Shown here in pieces: positions 7,453 to 15,726 of a stretch of DNA of 64,000 bases. Each line of letters opens with the position of its first letter. Within the stretch, counting starts at the first letter, position 1. Source of the stretch: Streptomyces luteolifulvus (GTDB lineage Bacteria > Actinomycetota > Actinomycetes > Streptomycetales > Streptomycetaceae). Position numbers and translations under genes: made by a program. The stretch covers positions 24,161 through 88,160 of the forward strand of contig NZ_VZRB01000034.1 in assembly GCF_008806595.1 (NCBI RefSeq). Reading direction: 5' to 3'. The notes beneath the pieces were generated by a model. The model did no database searches, had not been told where the DNA came from, and saw nothing but the letters and a program-made list of their open reading frames with translations.

Positions 7453-8751
7453 ATGGCGGAGACCAGAAACGAAGACTTAGCCGCCTGGATGTCGGCTCAC
7501 TCCATGTCGGCCGCAGAGCTGGCAGACGCAGTGAATGACGCCATCAACGACCTCACAGGGAAGCCCGGCACCGCGTCGGAGCGGACCGTTTTCCGCTGGT
7601 TGTCCGGCGAGAACCAATGGCCGCAGGCACGGCAGCGCATCGCGTTGGAGATCGTCACCGGCCGCACCATCACGGATCTAGGGTTCGTGCCTCGGGGGAA
7701 AAGGAAGACCGTCTCAGCGTCCCCACCAGCGCCACCGGAGGACACCTCAGTGCACCGCCGCCGTTTCGTCGGGGCGGCCGCCGGTACCGCCGCCGCCGTC
7801 GCCGTACCCCTGGCCAGCGAAGGCTCCCGCCCCTCTCGCGTCGGCACTTCCGACGTGATCCGGCTCCGTGATCACGTCGAAAACCTCGTCGAGCTGGACG
7901 CGACGCGCGGCGGACACACCGCCCTCGAGCGGGCCGCCCTCGCGGGAGCCTCCGAAGCGCTCGGCCTCCAGAAGCAGTCCACCACGCAGCGCGTCCGGCA
8001 ACGTCTGTTCGCCGTCGCCTCCGACTTCACCGCAACGGCCGCCTGGAGCATCATCGACGCCGGGCTGCTGGACAACGCCGGCCGACACCTCGACCGCGCG
8101 CTGACGCTCGCAGGTATGGCCCAGGACTCCGAGATGATCATGCAGGTGTGGAATCTGCGGGCCATGCTCGCCCGGCAACGCGGTGACTACGCCGAAGCGG
8201 TCGCCGCCGCCCAAGCCGCCCAGGCGACGACCGTCGCCCGCCGCAGTCCGATGCATGCCTCCCTCGCCCACGCCCGGACCGCAATCGGTCTCGCTCACTC
8301 CAAAGACGACCGCGCGGCTCTGCGCTCCCTAGGCCGCGCCGAGATCGCCATGACGAAGGCCGACATGACCGCCCCGCTACCCGTCTGGATGGCCTTCTAC
8401 GGGCCCGCGGAGCTCCACTCGATCACCGCCATCGTGCAGGACGTCGTCGGCAAGCCGGCAGAGTCTGAAGCCGCCTCCCACAGGGCTCTCGCCGCCCTGC
8501 CCAAGGCGTACCGCCGCAACCGCGCGAACACCACCGTCCGCCTCGCCCTTGCACAGCTCCATCAGGGCGACCTCGAGCAGGCAGTCACCACCAGCGGTGA
8601 CGTGTTCGAGATCATGGCCGGCGCCCCGATCCCCGGCCGGATGCGCCAGGCCCTCGGCGACTTCCAACGCGACCTGATCACCATGGCGCCCTCCGCGCAC
8701 ATCGCGCACGAGTGGATCGACCGCTACCGGACCGAATGGAGCACCCCTTGA
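7453..8751 (+). CDS. XRE-type HTH regulator with TPR-like region
   Basis: The 432-residue protein has an N-terminal helix-turn-helix-like region with the ERTVFRWLSGENQWP segment (residues about 39-53), typical of Streptomyces regulators that recognise DNA through an XRE-like fold. A short hydrophobic/arginine segment follows (HRRRFVGAAAGTAAAVAVPL, near 100-120), and the rest is a helical repeat region of TPR type (for example LAGMAQDSEMIMQVWNLRAM). ATG 7453 is preferred over the upstream GTG 7423 because the longer form would start inside the inverted repeat. It is divergent from the HATPase/RiPP operon and probably controls it. The acetyltransferase gene overlaps its end. Confidence 0.75.
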   Translation: MAETRNEDLAAWMSAHSMSAAELADAVNDAINDLTGKPGTASERTVFRWLSGENQWPQARQRIALEIVTGRTITDLGFVPRGKRKTVSASPPAPPEDTSVHRRRFVGAAAGTAAAVAVPLASEGSRPSRVGTSDVIRLRDHVENLVELDATRGGHTALERAALAGASEALGLQKQSTTQRVRQRLFAVASDFTATAAWSIIDAGLLDNAGRHLDRALTLAGMAQDSEMIMQVWNLRAMLARQRGDYAEAVAAAQAAQATTVARRSPMHASLAHARTAIGLAHSKDDRAALRSLGRAEIAMTKADMTAPLPVWMAFYGPAELHSITAIVQDVVGKPAESEAASHRALAALPKAYRRNRANTTVRLALAQLHQGDLEQAVTTSGDVFEIMAGAPIPGRMRQALGDFQRDLITMAPSAHIAHEWIDRYRTEWSTP

Positions 8752-9275
8752 CCACGGCAACCGTCGAACTCCGCCATTACGGGCACGACGACCTACAGCA
8801 GATCCGACAGACCCTGCTGGATGTGCACGCGGATGCCTACGCGGACGAGATGGATGACGAGTTCAACCAGCGGTTCCCCTGGTTCGTCGACCATTGGGGC
8901 GGACATCCCGGGTTCGCATGCGTGATCGGCTATGAGGACGGGCAACCAGTCGGCTTCGCCTACGGCGCCCCGGCCACCCCGGGCCGTGAGTGGTGGCGCG
9001 AGCACGTGAGCACCCCGCCGGCCGATGACTCGACGTTCTCTCTGTCGGAGCTGATGGTGCGCCCAAGGTGGCGTAAGACCGGCACGGCCGAGCGGCTGCA
9101 CACGGCTCTGCTGGAGAGGCGACCCGAGGCCCTTGCCGTCCTCCTGGTCGACCCCGACCACCCCAAGGTGCAAGGCCTGTACGAAACGTGGGACTACCGC
9201 AAGGTCGGAAACCGCCAGCCGTTCCCGGACTCACCGAACTTCGCCGTGATGCTCCGAGAACTCCGCCCCGCCTGA
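8736..9275 (+). CDS. GNAT-family N-acetyltransferase
   Basis: The 179-residue protein has a GNAT layout: an N-terminal strand-helix (VELRHYGHDDLQQIRQTL), a central strand FACVIGYEDGQPVGFAYG, then FSLSELMVRPRWRKTGTAERLH, in which the acetyl-CoA pyrophosphate loop motif is RPRWRKTGTA rather than the usual Q/RxxGxG/A. A late YETWDYRKVG segment matches the final strand-helix. The start at ATG 8736 overlaps the regulator gene; a TTG at 8748 is an alternative. It could acetylate the RiPP product or a small molecule. The link to the cluster is position only. Confidence 0.75.
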   Translation: MEHPLTTATVELRHYGHDDLQQIRQTLLDVHADAYADEMDDEFNQRFPWFVDHWGGHPGFACVIGYEDGQPVGFAYGAPATPGREWWREHVSTPPADDSTFSLSELMVRPRWRKTGTAERLHTALLERRPEALAVLLVDPDHPKVQGLYETWDYRKVGNRQPFPDSPNFAVMLRELRPA

Positions 9276-9289
9276 TCCACTACCACCAC

Positions 9290-9318
9290 GGCGGCCCGCT
9301 CCCCCGAGGCGGGCCGCC
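9290..9318 (+). terminator. GC hairpin after the acetyltransferase gene
   Basis: GGCGGCCCGC (9290-9299) pairs perfectly with GCGGGCCGCC (9309-9318) across an 8-9 base loop, 14 bp after the GNAT stop. There is no T-run, as is usual for Streptomyces hairpin terminators. Confidence 0.65.
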
Positions 9319-9447
9319 GGCATCCCAGCTGTAATGCTTGCACTTTGTGTAGCACTTGCTGCACAGGTCCAATCCCACGGCCGTCGTAGTCCTGGTGCTG
9401 GTCTGGCTGAAGCTCTGACGCTGGCGGGAAGTGGAGCAATGACGGGA

Positions 9448-9470
9448 GCGGCCCGGCCCAGCCGGGCCGC
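9448..9470 (+). terminator. Second GC hairpin in the gene-poor stretch
   Basis: GCGGCCCGGC (9448-9457) and GCCGGGCCGC (9461-9470) form a perfect 10-bp stem with a 3-base loop followed by TTCATCC. It can act in either direction and marks the left edge of the 9276-10216 stretch. In the rest of that stretch I see no convincing gene on either strand, only frames with poor codon bias. Confidence 0.55.
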
Positions 9471-10216
9471 TTCATCCATTTGCGGGCGACCTTGAACCTG
9501 CAGACCAAGACTGACGAGGCTGGCAATCACCCTTGGGAATGAGCGTCCTCTCCGGATGCGGGGGTTTCGCGTCTGAGGTTTTCGGCGCTGCGGCGCACTT
9601 TCTGGCGAGGCACGAGTAGAGCAGACGGTGCGGCCTGCCTGGTCGGACGCCCCGTGACGCCGTCCACTTCCCTCGGGACAGAGGGCACCCCCCGTCCGGA
9701 ATGATCTACAACGGCTGCCGTAGAGGCAGTCCGCCCCCCTACATTGAGGCGGTTGCGGATCCGCTCTAGTTGCGCTCAGGAGACTCAGCCCGCGCACGCG
9801 AAGATCATCACGATCGGATAAATGTCCCCAATTGACGGCAACCACACAGATTCACCATGAGTCCCACACCTGCAGGTTACATCTCAATGTCCGGGGGACC
9901 ATGGGTCAGCAGTCCGCGCTCGCGGTAGGCCCCTTGCGACTCCGCGAGCCACTGCAACGGCGTGGCGGACTCACTTGGCGTTTGCGGGCGACGGGGCGCG
10001 GTGCAGAGGTCCATGGAGAGGCCGGTGTCCGCGAGGGCGCTGTGGTGTTCCGTTCGATGTTGGGGGCGGCGAGGCCGTGCAGGCTCCGGCGGGGATCACC
10101 TTGGCGATCGCACTGCCGATTGCCCTGTCGACCTTACGTTGCGCATGCCGCACCATGGTTCGAGTCAGTCCGATGGTTCGCCATATCGTTGTCGACGACG
10201 AGGAGTTCGGAAACCG

Positions 10217-10873
10217 ATGACGCCGTACAACCACTCCCATGAGGCCGATCTGCGCGAGATCGAGACGGCCCTGGAGCAGGCTTTGGACGTGGTGCGCAAT
10301 GTTCCGCGCGAGAGCCTCACCGCGGCGGAGTGGCTCGAGGCATCGGCGAAGATCGGCAGCCTGCAGGCGCAGGCCCGTGAGGCGTCGGGGCGCATGCGGC
10401 AGGCGCTGTTGGGATCGGCTCGGACCGCGATTTTGGCCTATCTGCGTGCGCACGCGGGCGAGCCGGTGCCTGCCGCGGCTCTCGAGGGCGTGGCGGGCAT
10501 TCAGGCGTGGACCCGCCGAATCCGTGAGTTGCGGACTCCCTTCGGGTGGGATGTCGAAAGCGGTACCTGGTCCGCGCAGATGCAGAAGGACCAGTACCGC
10601 CTGGTGGCCGATCGTCTCGACGCGACGGCGGCCGATGACGACCGTCTCGCCACGGCCATCAGTGGAAAGACCTCCAAAGAGCGGGTTTTGGAATACCTGT
10701 TGCACCTGAGTCCCTGGCCGGTGAGTCCGAAGCGACTGGAGAAGGTGGCGGGCACACCCACCTGGCGGCAGGACATTCAGGAGCTCATTGGCGAGGGCTG
10801 GCTCATTCGTTCGCACGAGGACGACCCCCAGCTCACCCCGGGGTTCTATCGCCTGGCGCGGCTTGAGGACTGA
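10217..10873 (+). CDS. Tandem winged-helix protein at the head of the defence island
   Basis: The 218-residue protein starts at ATG 10217 after AGGAG. After an acidic N-terminal helix it holds two similar winged-helix segments. The first, residues about 69-130, contains AILAYLRAHAGEPVPAAAL and then the AWTRRIRELR signature followed by GWDV. The second, about 155-218, contains RVLEYLLHLSPWPVSPKRL, then WRQDIQELIGEGWLI and a final FYRLARLED. The RRIRELR..GW pattern is common in winged helices of restriction-modification proteins. It lies 164 bp before the GHKL-helicase gene. A role in DNA or modification-state recognition, or in regulation of the operon, is inferred from context. Confidence 0.65.
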   Translation: MTPYNHSHEADLREIETALEQALDVVRNVPRESLTAAEWLEASAKIGSLQAQAREASGRMRQALLGSARTAILAYLRAHAGEPVPAAALEGVAGIQAWTRRIRELRTPFGWDVESGTWSAQMQKDQYRLVADRLDATAADDDRLATAISGKTSKERVLEYLLHLSPWPVSPKRLEKVAGTPTWRQDIQELIGEGWLIRSHEDDPQLTPGFYRLARLED

Positions 10874-11037
10874 GCGGCGGACAACACCCTGAATGGGTCA
10901 CGTGTTCTATTTCGTGGTTGTGGTGTTCATTCCGCTTCGATTGATATGGGCGACCGTGCGTCCCTGAATGTCAGTGGCACCCCATATGGTGCACGGAGTG
11001 GGGAATTTGGGCGTCCGAACGAGGGAGAGGTGCGTTC

Positions 11038-14000
11038 GTGGTGGCCGAGAATGCTTCGGCGGAGGGGGAACACGGCTGGCGTGGGGCGGACAGCCCCGTG
11101 TCACAGGTCGTGTTCGAGCAGTCGGCTCGCTGCCTGCGGGCGTATGCGGAAAATCCGAGCCTCATCGAAGAGCACGCGAACATCGAGCGCTCGACGACGC
11201 AGGGCGGGTATGGGCGTCGGCAACTCTACGAGCTCGTGCAAAACGGGGCGGACGAGCTGCAGCAGGACCCGGGGGGCGGCATCCAGGTCGTGCTGGACCG
11301 CAGTGCGCTGTACTGCGCCAATCTGGGTACCGCCGTCACCCCCGAAGGCGTCGAGACGATCCTGGCCTCACACCTGTCGAGGAAGCGTGGCACGGAGATC
11401 GGTCGGTTCGGTCTGGGGTTCAAGTCCGTTCTGAGCGTTTCGGCTCGTCCGCAGTTCTTCAGTCGCAGTGGCTCCTTCGGCTGGGACGCGGACCGTGCCA
11501 GGGACGCGATCCGCGGCGGGGTGCCGGGCAGCGGCCCCACACCCGTGCTGCGCCTTGCCCATCTGCTGGATGCCGTCGCGGAGCAACAGGCCGATCCGGT
11601 CCTGGCGGAGCTGATGGCCTGGGCGACGACTGTGATCAAGCTGCCGCTGAGGCCGGGGCACGTGGATCGGTTGGGCAAGGACATCCGCGAGTTCCCCGCG
11701 AAGTTTGCGATCTTCTCCCCGCACGTGGGCGAGTTGATTCTCGAAGACCGGCGCGATCCGCACCACGTCGTGCGGCGGGAGATCTACATCAAGGAGCAGG
11801 GCGCGACGCGCACGCTCTTCACCGAGGAAGGGAATCAGGCCCAGACCTCGGAGTGGAGGGTGTTCGAGGCCGTCCACATTCCCACGACGCGGGCGAGGCG
11901 TGACGCCGGCGAGTACCACGATCGTTCCCACATCCCGCTCGCCTGGGCGGTCCCCACGAGTGGGCAGCAGGGAACGGGAGAATTCTGGGCCTTCTTTCCG
12001 ACGACGTACGAGACGACGCTGCGCGGCGTACTCAATGCGCCGTGGAAGACCAATGAGGACCGGCAGAACCTGCTGAAGAACAACTCCTTCAACGAGGAAC
12101 TCATGGAGGTCGCGGCCGGCCTGGTCGTCGACTCTCTTCCCGCGTTGTCGACGCCTCAGGATCCTGCTCGGCACCTCACACTGATCACGGCTCGAGGCCG
12201 CGAAGCGCGCAACTGGGCCGACGAGATGCTGACCACCCTGGTCTACAAGGTCGCGGCCACTCGGCCGTCGTTGCCCGATCAAAGTGGTGTGCTGCGCAAG
12301 CCCTCCGAGCTGAAACTGCACCCGGAACGCCTGGACAAGAAGTGGCTGCGCCAATGGGCGGAGTATCCGGGACGCCCGGTGGACTGGTGCCATCACTCGG
12401 TCGAGGAGACCACGCGGCGTTCGAGAGCGGAGATGATCCTCGAACGGGTGGGTCGGGGGCCGGCGACCGTCCGTTCCTGGCTGGAGGCGCTGGTGAGGGA
12501 CGGCACGGCGGCGGCCTCGACCGTGGCCCTGTCCATCGTGGCCGACATGGTGCAGCGTCAGGACGCGCACGCCGATGACGCGCGTCAGGCGCGCATCCTG
12601 CGGACGGAATCCGGGGAGTTCGTGGCGCCGATCGCGGATACCGTCTTTCGTCGCACGCCGTTGGACCTCGGCTCGGACGATCTGCGTTTCGTGGATGCCG
12701 CATTGGAGGCGGACCAGGACGCCGACTGGGCTTTGACGGTGCTCGGCATTCGAGAGGCGGATGCTCTCGGGCGTTTCGCCGCGCTGACGAAAAAGGGCTT
12801 CGGCGGCTACGAGGACGAAGACTGGGCGAGGTTTTGGCTGCTGGCGCGGGCGCCCGGAGCCGACCGGGCGGTCCGGCTCCTTGCCGAGCAGGGCGTGAAC
12901 TCTCGCACCCTCAAGGTGAAGGCCCGCTCCGGTGGCTTTCTACCGTTGGGGTCGTGTCTGCTGCCCGGCCGCGTCGTGCAGCCCGGCAGCGAGGAGGACG
13001 CTGACATAGCCGTTGATCTTGTCTTCCACCAGGCCGACGTCGGCCTGCTGCAGGCCCTGGGGATGACCGAGGGGCCGAGGGTTTCGGTGGATCCCACCAG
13101 CGAATCCTGGTACGCCGAATATCGGGCGACGTCGATCAAGGCCTACTACAAGCAGCTGTCGGCCGGCCCTCACCAACCGCGTGAGCAGAGCATCATCGTG
13201 CACGGCCCCAGCCCCGCGGGCCCGTTGGAGCTCCTGCCCCGGCTCAGTCCCGCTGCTCGCGCACGATTTTTGCTGTCCATCCCCTCCGTGGGGCTGGAAG
13301 CGTCGTGGACCGTGAGCGGCAGGACGCGGGGCAGCGACCGTCCGCTCACCATCCAGTCCCCCCTGGTGTGGATGGCCCGGCGGCACGGTGTGCTGCCCAC
13401 CTCTCAGGGCCTGCGCCCGGTGACCGAGTGCGTGGGGCCCGCCCTGTCGCCGCATCGCGATCTGCTGCCGGTGGCGGAGGCGGGCGCAGGTCTCGCCGCC
13501 GTACTGCGTCTTCCGGACGAGCTGGAGAAGATCAGCGGCGGGCTGTGGTGGACCATCCTGGAAGGCGTGTTGCACAGCGAGGACGACGCGCGCGTCGGTG
13601 GGCTGTACGCGCTGGCGGAGCCCGTCCTGTCGGCACCCCAGACCGTCAGATGTCGCATGCGTGAGGGATGGGCCTCTCTTCCCCCCGGCACCGTGGCCGC
13701 GGCCGCCGACCGTGAGCAGTACCAGCGGTTGATCGCACACGACGTCCCTGCTGTACTCGCCCCCAGCGAGGAGGCCGCGGCCCGACTCGTGGCGGGGTGG
13801 GAGATGACCTCCTTCGTCGACGCGCTGGTCACCGAGCTGCGAGCCGCCCCCACCGGCACGCCCACCCCGGTGGAGGACGTCTTTCCCCAGCTGCGCTTTC
13901 TGCCGGGACGGCCGGTACAGGGCATCCGACTCGTTCGCTGCACCGAGTTGGACGAGCTGATCTCCACCCCCGCCGGGCAGAACGTGCAGCCTTTGGACAT

Positions 14001-15726
14001 CGGCCGCGACGACGCGAGCATCTACTGGCGGGAGATCGACGACGACTTCGCCCTGCTGCAGCGGCTCAGTCGACTGCTGTCGCTCGGGCTGAGCGACGAA
14101 CGGTGCCGGCAGGTGTTGAAGCACCGCGAGGAGATCCGCAAGAGCAAGCAGGTCGTCGCCATCCGGCAGCAGAAGGACGACGCGGACCGGCTTCGGACCA
14201 TGCTGCCCACCGAGACGCTGAGGGAGCGTCTGCCGCAAGGGCTTGTCGAGCATGTGGAAACGACGGAGGGCACGGTCGACGACCGCGCGGTCGCGGAGTT
14301 GGCGATCTCGGTGCACGGCCCGGGGACGCTGCGCGAATACCGCGCGGAGCTCGAGGCGGCCGGCTTCGCCCTTCCCACCCAGATGGCCGGTGGCCATCAG
14401 GCCCGCACGTTCGTCTCCGATCTCGGCTTCTCGCACGAGTTCGCAGGGTTCGCCACACCGATGTTGGACCCCGTCCTGACGGTGGAGGGTCCGGTCGACT
14501 TCCCGCCTCTGCATCGCTATCAGGAGGAAATGGTCGGCCGCATGCGCGAAGTCCTTGTCAGCTCCCCTGCGCAGCGCGGCATGTTGAGTCTTCCCACCGG
14601 TGCCGGCAAGACCCGAGTGGCCGTGGAGGCACTGAAGGGAACCCTTCGTGCCCTTCCCGCCGACCGGGAATCCCGCCCGGTGCTGTGGATCGCCCAGAGT
14701 GAAGAACTGTGTGAACAGGCCGTTCAGAGCTGGCATTTCGTGTGGAAGGCGACCGGCCCCGCCAAGCGTCTGACGATCAGTCGGCTGTGGAATCGCAACG
14801 AAGCCCACCCGGTGACGGACGGGTTCCACCTCGTGATCGCCACCGACGCCAAACTGGAGAAGGTGATCGAGACCGACGACTACGCCTGGCTGCGAGAGGC
14901 CCAAGCGGTGGTCGTCGACGAGGCACACACCTCGCTCAGTCCCCGCTACACGAAGGTGTTGGCGGCCTTGGGACTGACGCCGCACCGCACCCGCTGCCCG
15001 TTCGTCGGGCTCACGGCCACGCCCTTCCGCGGCACCAGCACGGAGGAGACGGACCGCCTGGTGTCCCGATATGGCCACAACCGGCTGGACCATCACGCGG
15101 ACGGGACGGAGATCCTGGGCGAGGATCCCTACCTCACCCTGCAAAACCTCAAGGTCCTGGCGCGGGTCAAGCACCGCCAACTCGAGGGCATGCGCATGGA
15201 ACTCGACGCTGCGGAACGGGAGAACTTCGAACAACTGCGGCGACTGCCCAGCAGCGTCGAGGAGCGCATCGGACTGGACCACCAGCGCAACCAGACCCTG
15301 CTGGACACCATCACCGAGCTGCCCGCCGACTGGCCGGTGTTGTTGTTCGCCGCCTCGGTCAACCACGCCAGGCTGATGGCGGCCCTGCTCACCCGGGCCG
15401 GCGTACGCGCCGCCGCGATCTCCGGCGACACCGATATCGGCGTCCGACGTCACCTGATCGACCAGTTCCGCAAGCGCAAGATCCGGGTGCTGGCCAACTA
15501 CGGGGTGCTGTCCCAGGGATTCGACGCACCGGCCACCCGCGCCGTCATCGTCGCCCGCCCCACCTACAGCCCCAACGTCTACCAGCAAATGATCGGGCGC
15601 GGCCTGCGCGGCGAGGCCAACGGCGGCAAGGACGAATGCCTCATCGTCAACGTGGCCGACAACATCGACCAGTACGGCGAGGAGCTGGCCTTCCGCCGAT
15701 TCGAGTACCTGTGGAAGAACCCGTGA
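11038..15726 (+). CDS. GHKL (sacsin-like) ATPase fused to SF2 DEAH helicase, 1562 aa
   Basis: This very long protein joins two engines. At the N-terminus a Hsp90/sacsin-like GHKL ATPase is marked by YELVQNGADEL (N-box, from about residue 63), a G1-like segment near 85 and GRFGLGFKSVL (from 121). The middle, about 400-1150, is a long region without motifs I recognise. From about 1155 an SF2 helicase follows: LPTGAGKTR (Walker A, near 1185), VVVDEAH (near 1293), GLTATP (near 1325) and QMIGRGLRG (near 1520). GTG 11038 is chosen for its GAGGGAGAGG ribosome site. GHKL ATPases of the MORC/paraMORC type are known from predicted restriction systems together with helicases. It likely remodels or translocates on invading DNA. 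Its stop overlaps the next start. Confidence 0.85.
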   Translation: MVAENASAEGEHGWRGADSPVSQVVFEQSARCLRAYAENPSLIEEHANIERSTTQGGYGRRQLYELVQNGADELQQDPGGGIQVVLDRSALYCANLGTAVTPEGVETILASHLSRKRGTEIGRFGLGFKSVLSVSARPQFFSRSGSFGWDADRARDAIRGGVPGSGPTPVLRLAHLLDAVAEQQADPVLAELMAWATTVIKLPLRPGHVDRLGKDIREFPAKFAIFSPHVGELILEDRRDPHHVVRREIYIKEQGATRTLFTEEGNQAQTSEWRVFEAVHIPTTRARRDAGEYHDRSHIPLAWAVPTSGQQGTGEFWAFFPTTYETTLRGVLNAPWKTNEDRQNLLKNNSFNEELMEVAAGLVVDSLPALSTPQDPARHLTLITARGREARNWADEMLTTLVYKVAATRPSLPDQSGVLRKPSELKLHPERLDKKWLRQWAEYPGRPVDWCHHSVEETTRRSRAEMILERVGRGPATVRSWLEALVRDGTAAASTVALSIVADMVQRQDAHADDARQARILRTESGEFVAPIADTVFRRTPLDLGSDDLRFVDAALEADQDADWALTVLGIREADALGRFAALTKKGFGGYEDEDWARFWLLARAPGADRAVRLLAEQGVNSRTLKVKARSGGFLPLGSCLLPGRVVQPGSEEDADIAVDLVFHQADVGLLQALGMTEGPRVSVDPTSESWYAEYRATSIKAYYKQLSAGPHQPREQSIIVHGPSPAGPLELLPRLSPAARARFLLSIPSVGLEASWTVSGRTRGSDRPLTIQSPLVWMARRHGVLPTSQGLRPVTECVGPALSPHRDLLPVAEAGAGLAAVLRLPDELEKISGGLWWTILEGVLHSEDDARVGGLYALAEPVLSAPQTVRCRMREGWASLPPGTVAAAADREQYQRLIAHDVPAVLAPSEEAAARLVAGWEMTSFVDALVTELRAAPTGTPTPVEDVFPQLRFLPGRPVQGIRLVRCTELDELISTPAGQNVQPLDIGRDDASIYWREIDDDFALLQRLSRLLSLGLSDERCRQVLKHREEIRKSKQVVAIRQQKDDADRLRTMLPTETLRERLPQGLVEHVETTEGTVDDRAVAELAISVHGPGTLREYRAELEAAGFALPTQMAGGHQARTFVSDLGFSHEFAGFATPMLDPVLTVEGPVDFPPLHRYQEEMVGRMREVLVSSPAQRGMLSLPTGAGKTRVAVEALKGTLRALPADRESRPVLWIAQSEELCEQAVQSWHFVWKATGPAKRLTISRLWNRNEAHPVTDGFHLVIATDAKLEKVIETDDYAWLREAQAVVVDEAHTSLSPRYTKVLAALGLTPHRTRCPFVGLTATPFRGTSTEETDRLVSRYGHNRLDHHADGTEILGEDPYLTLQNLKVLARVKHRQLEGMRMELDAAERENFEQLRRLPSSVEERIGLDHQRNQTLLDTITELPADWPVLLFAASVNHARLMAALLTRAGVRAAAISGDTDIGVRRHLIDQFRKRKIRVLANYGVLSQGFDAPATRAVIVARPTYSPNVYQQMIGRGLRGEANGGKDECLIVNVADNIDQYGEELAFRRFEYLWKNP

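Noticed and set aside
9231..9845. A minus-strand open frame of about 204 codons in the gap after the acetyltransferase gene.
   Set aside because: It reads through two perfect terminator-like hairpins, and the product is low-complexity Arg/Ser/Pro-rich with no motif.
10150..10175. GGTTCGAGTC near 10160, resembling a tRNA T-loop.
   Set aside because: No matching acceptor, anticodon or D-stem could be folded around it, so it is not reported as a tRNA.
12940..15588. A minus-strand open frame of about 880 codons opposite the GHKL-helicase gene.
   Set aside because: It is the mirror of a gene with clear motifs, its product is rich in Gly/Arg/His/Gln with no domain, and it has no ribosome site.
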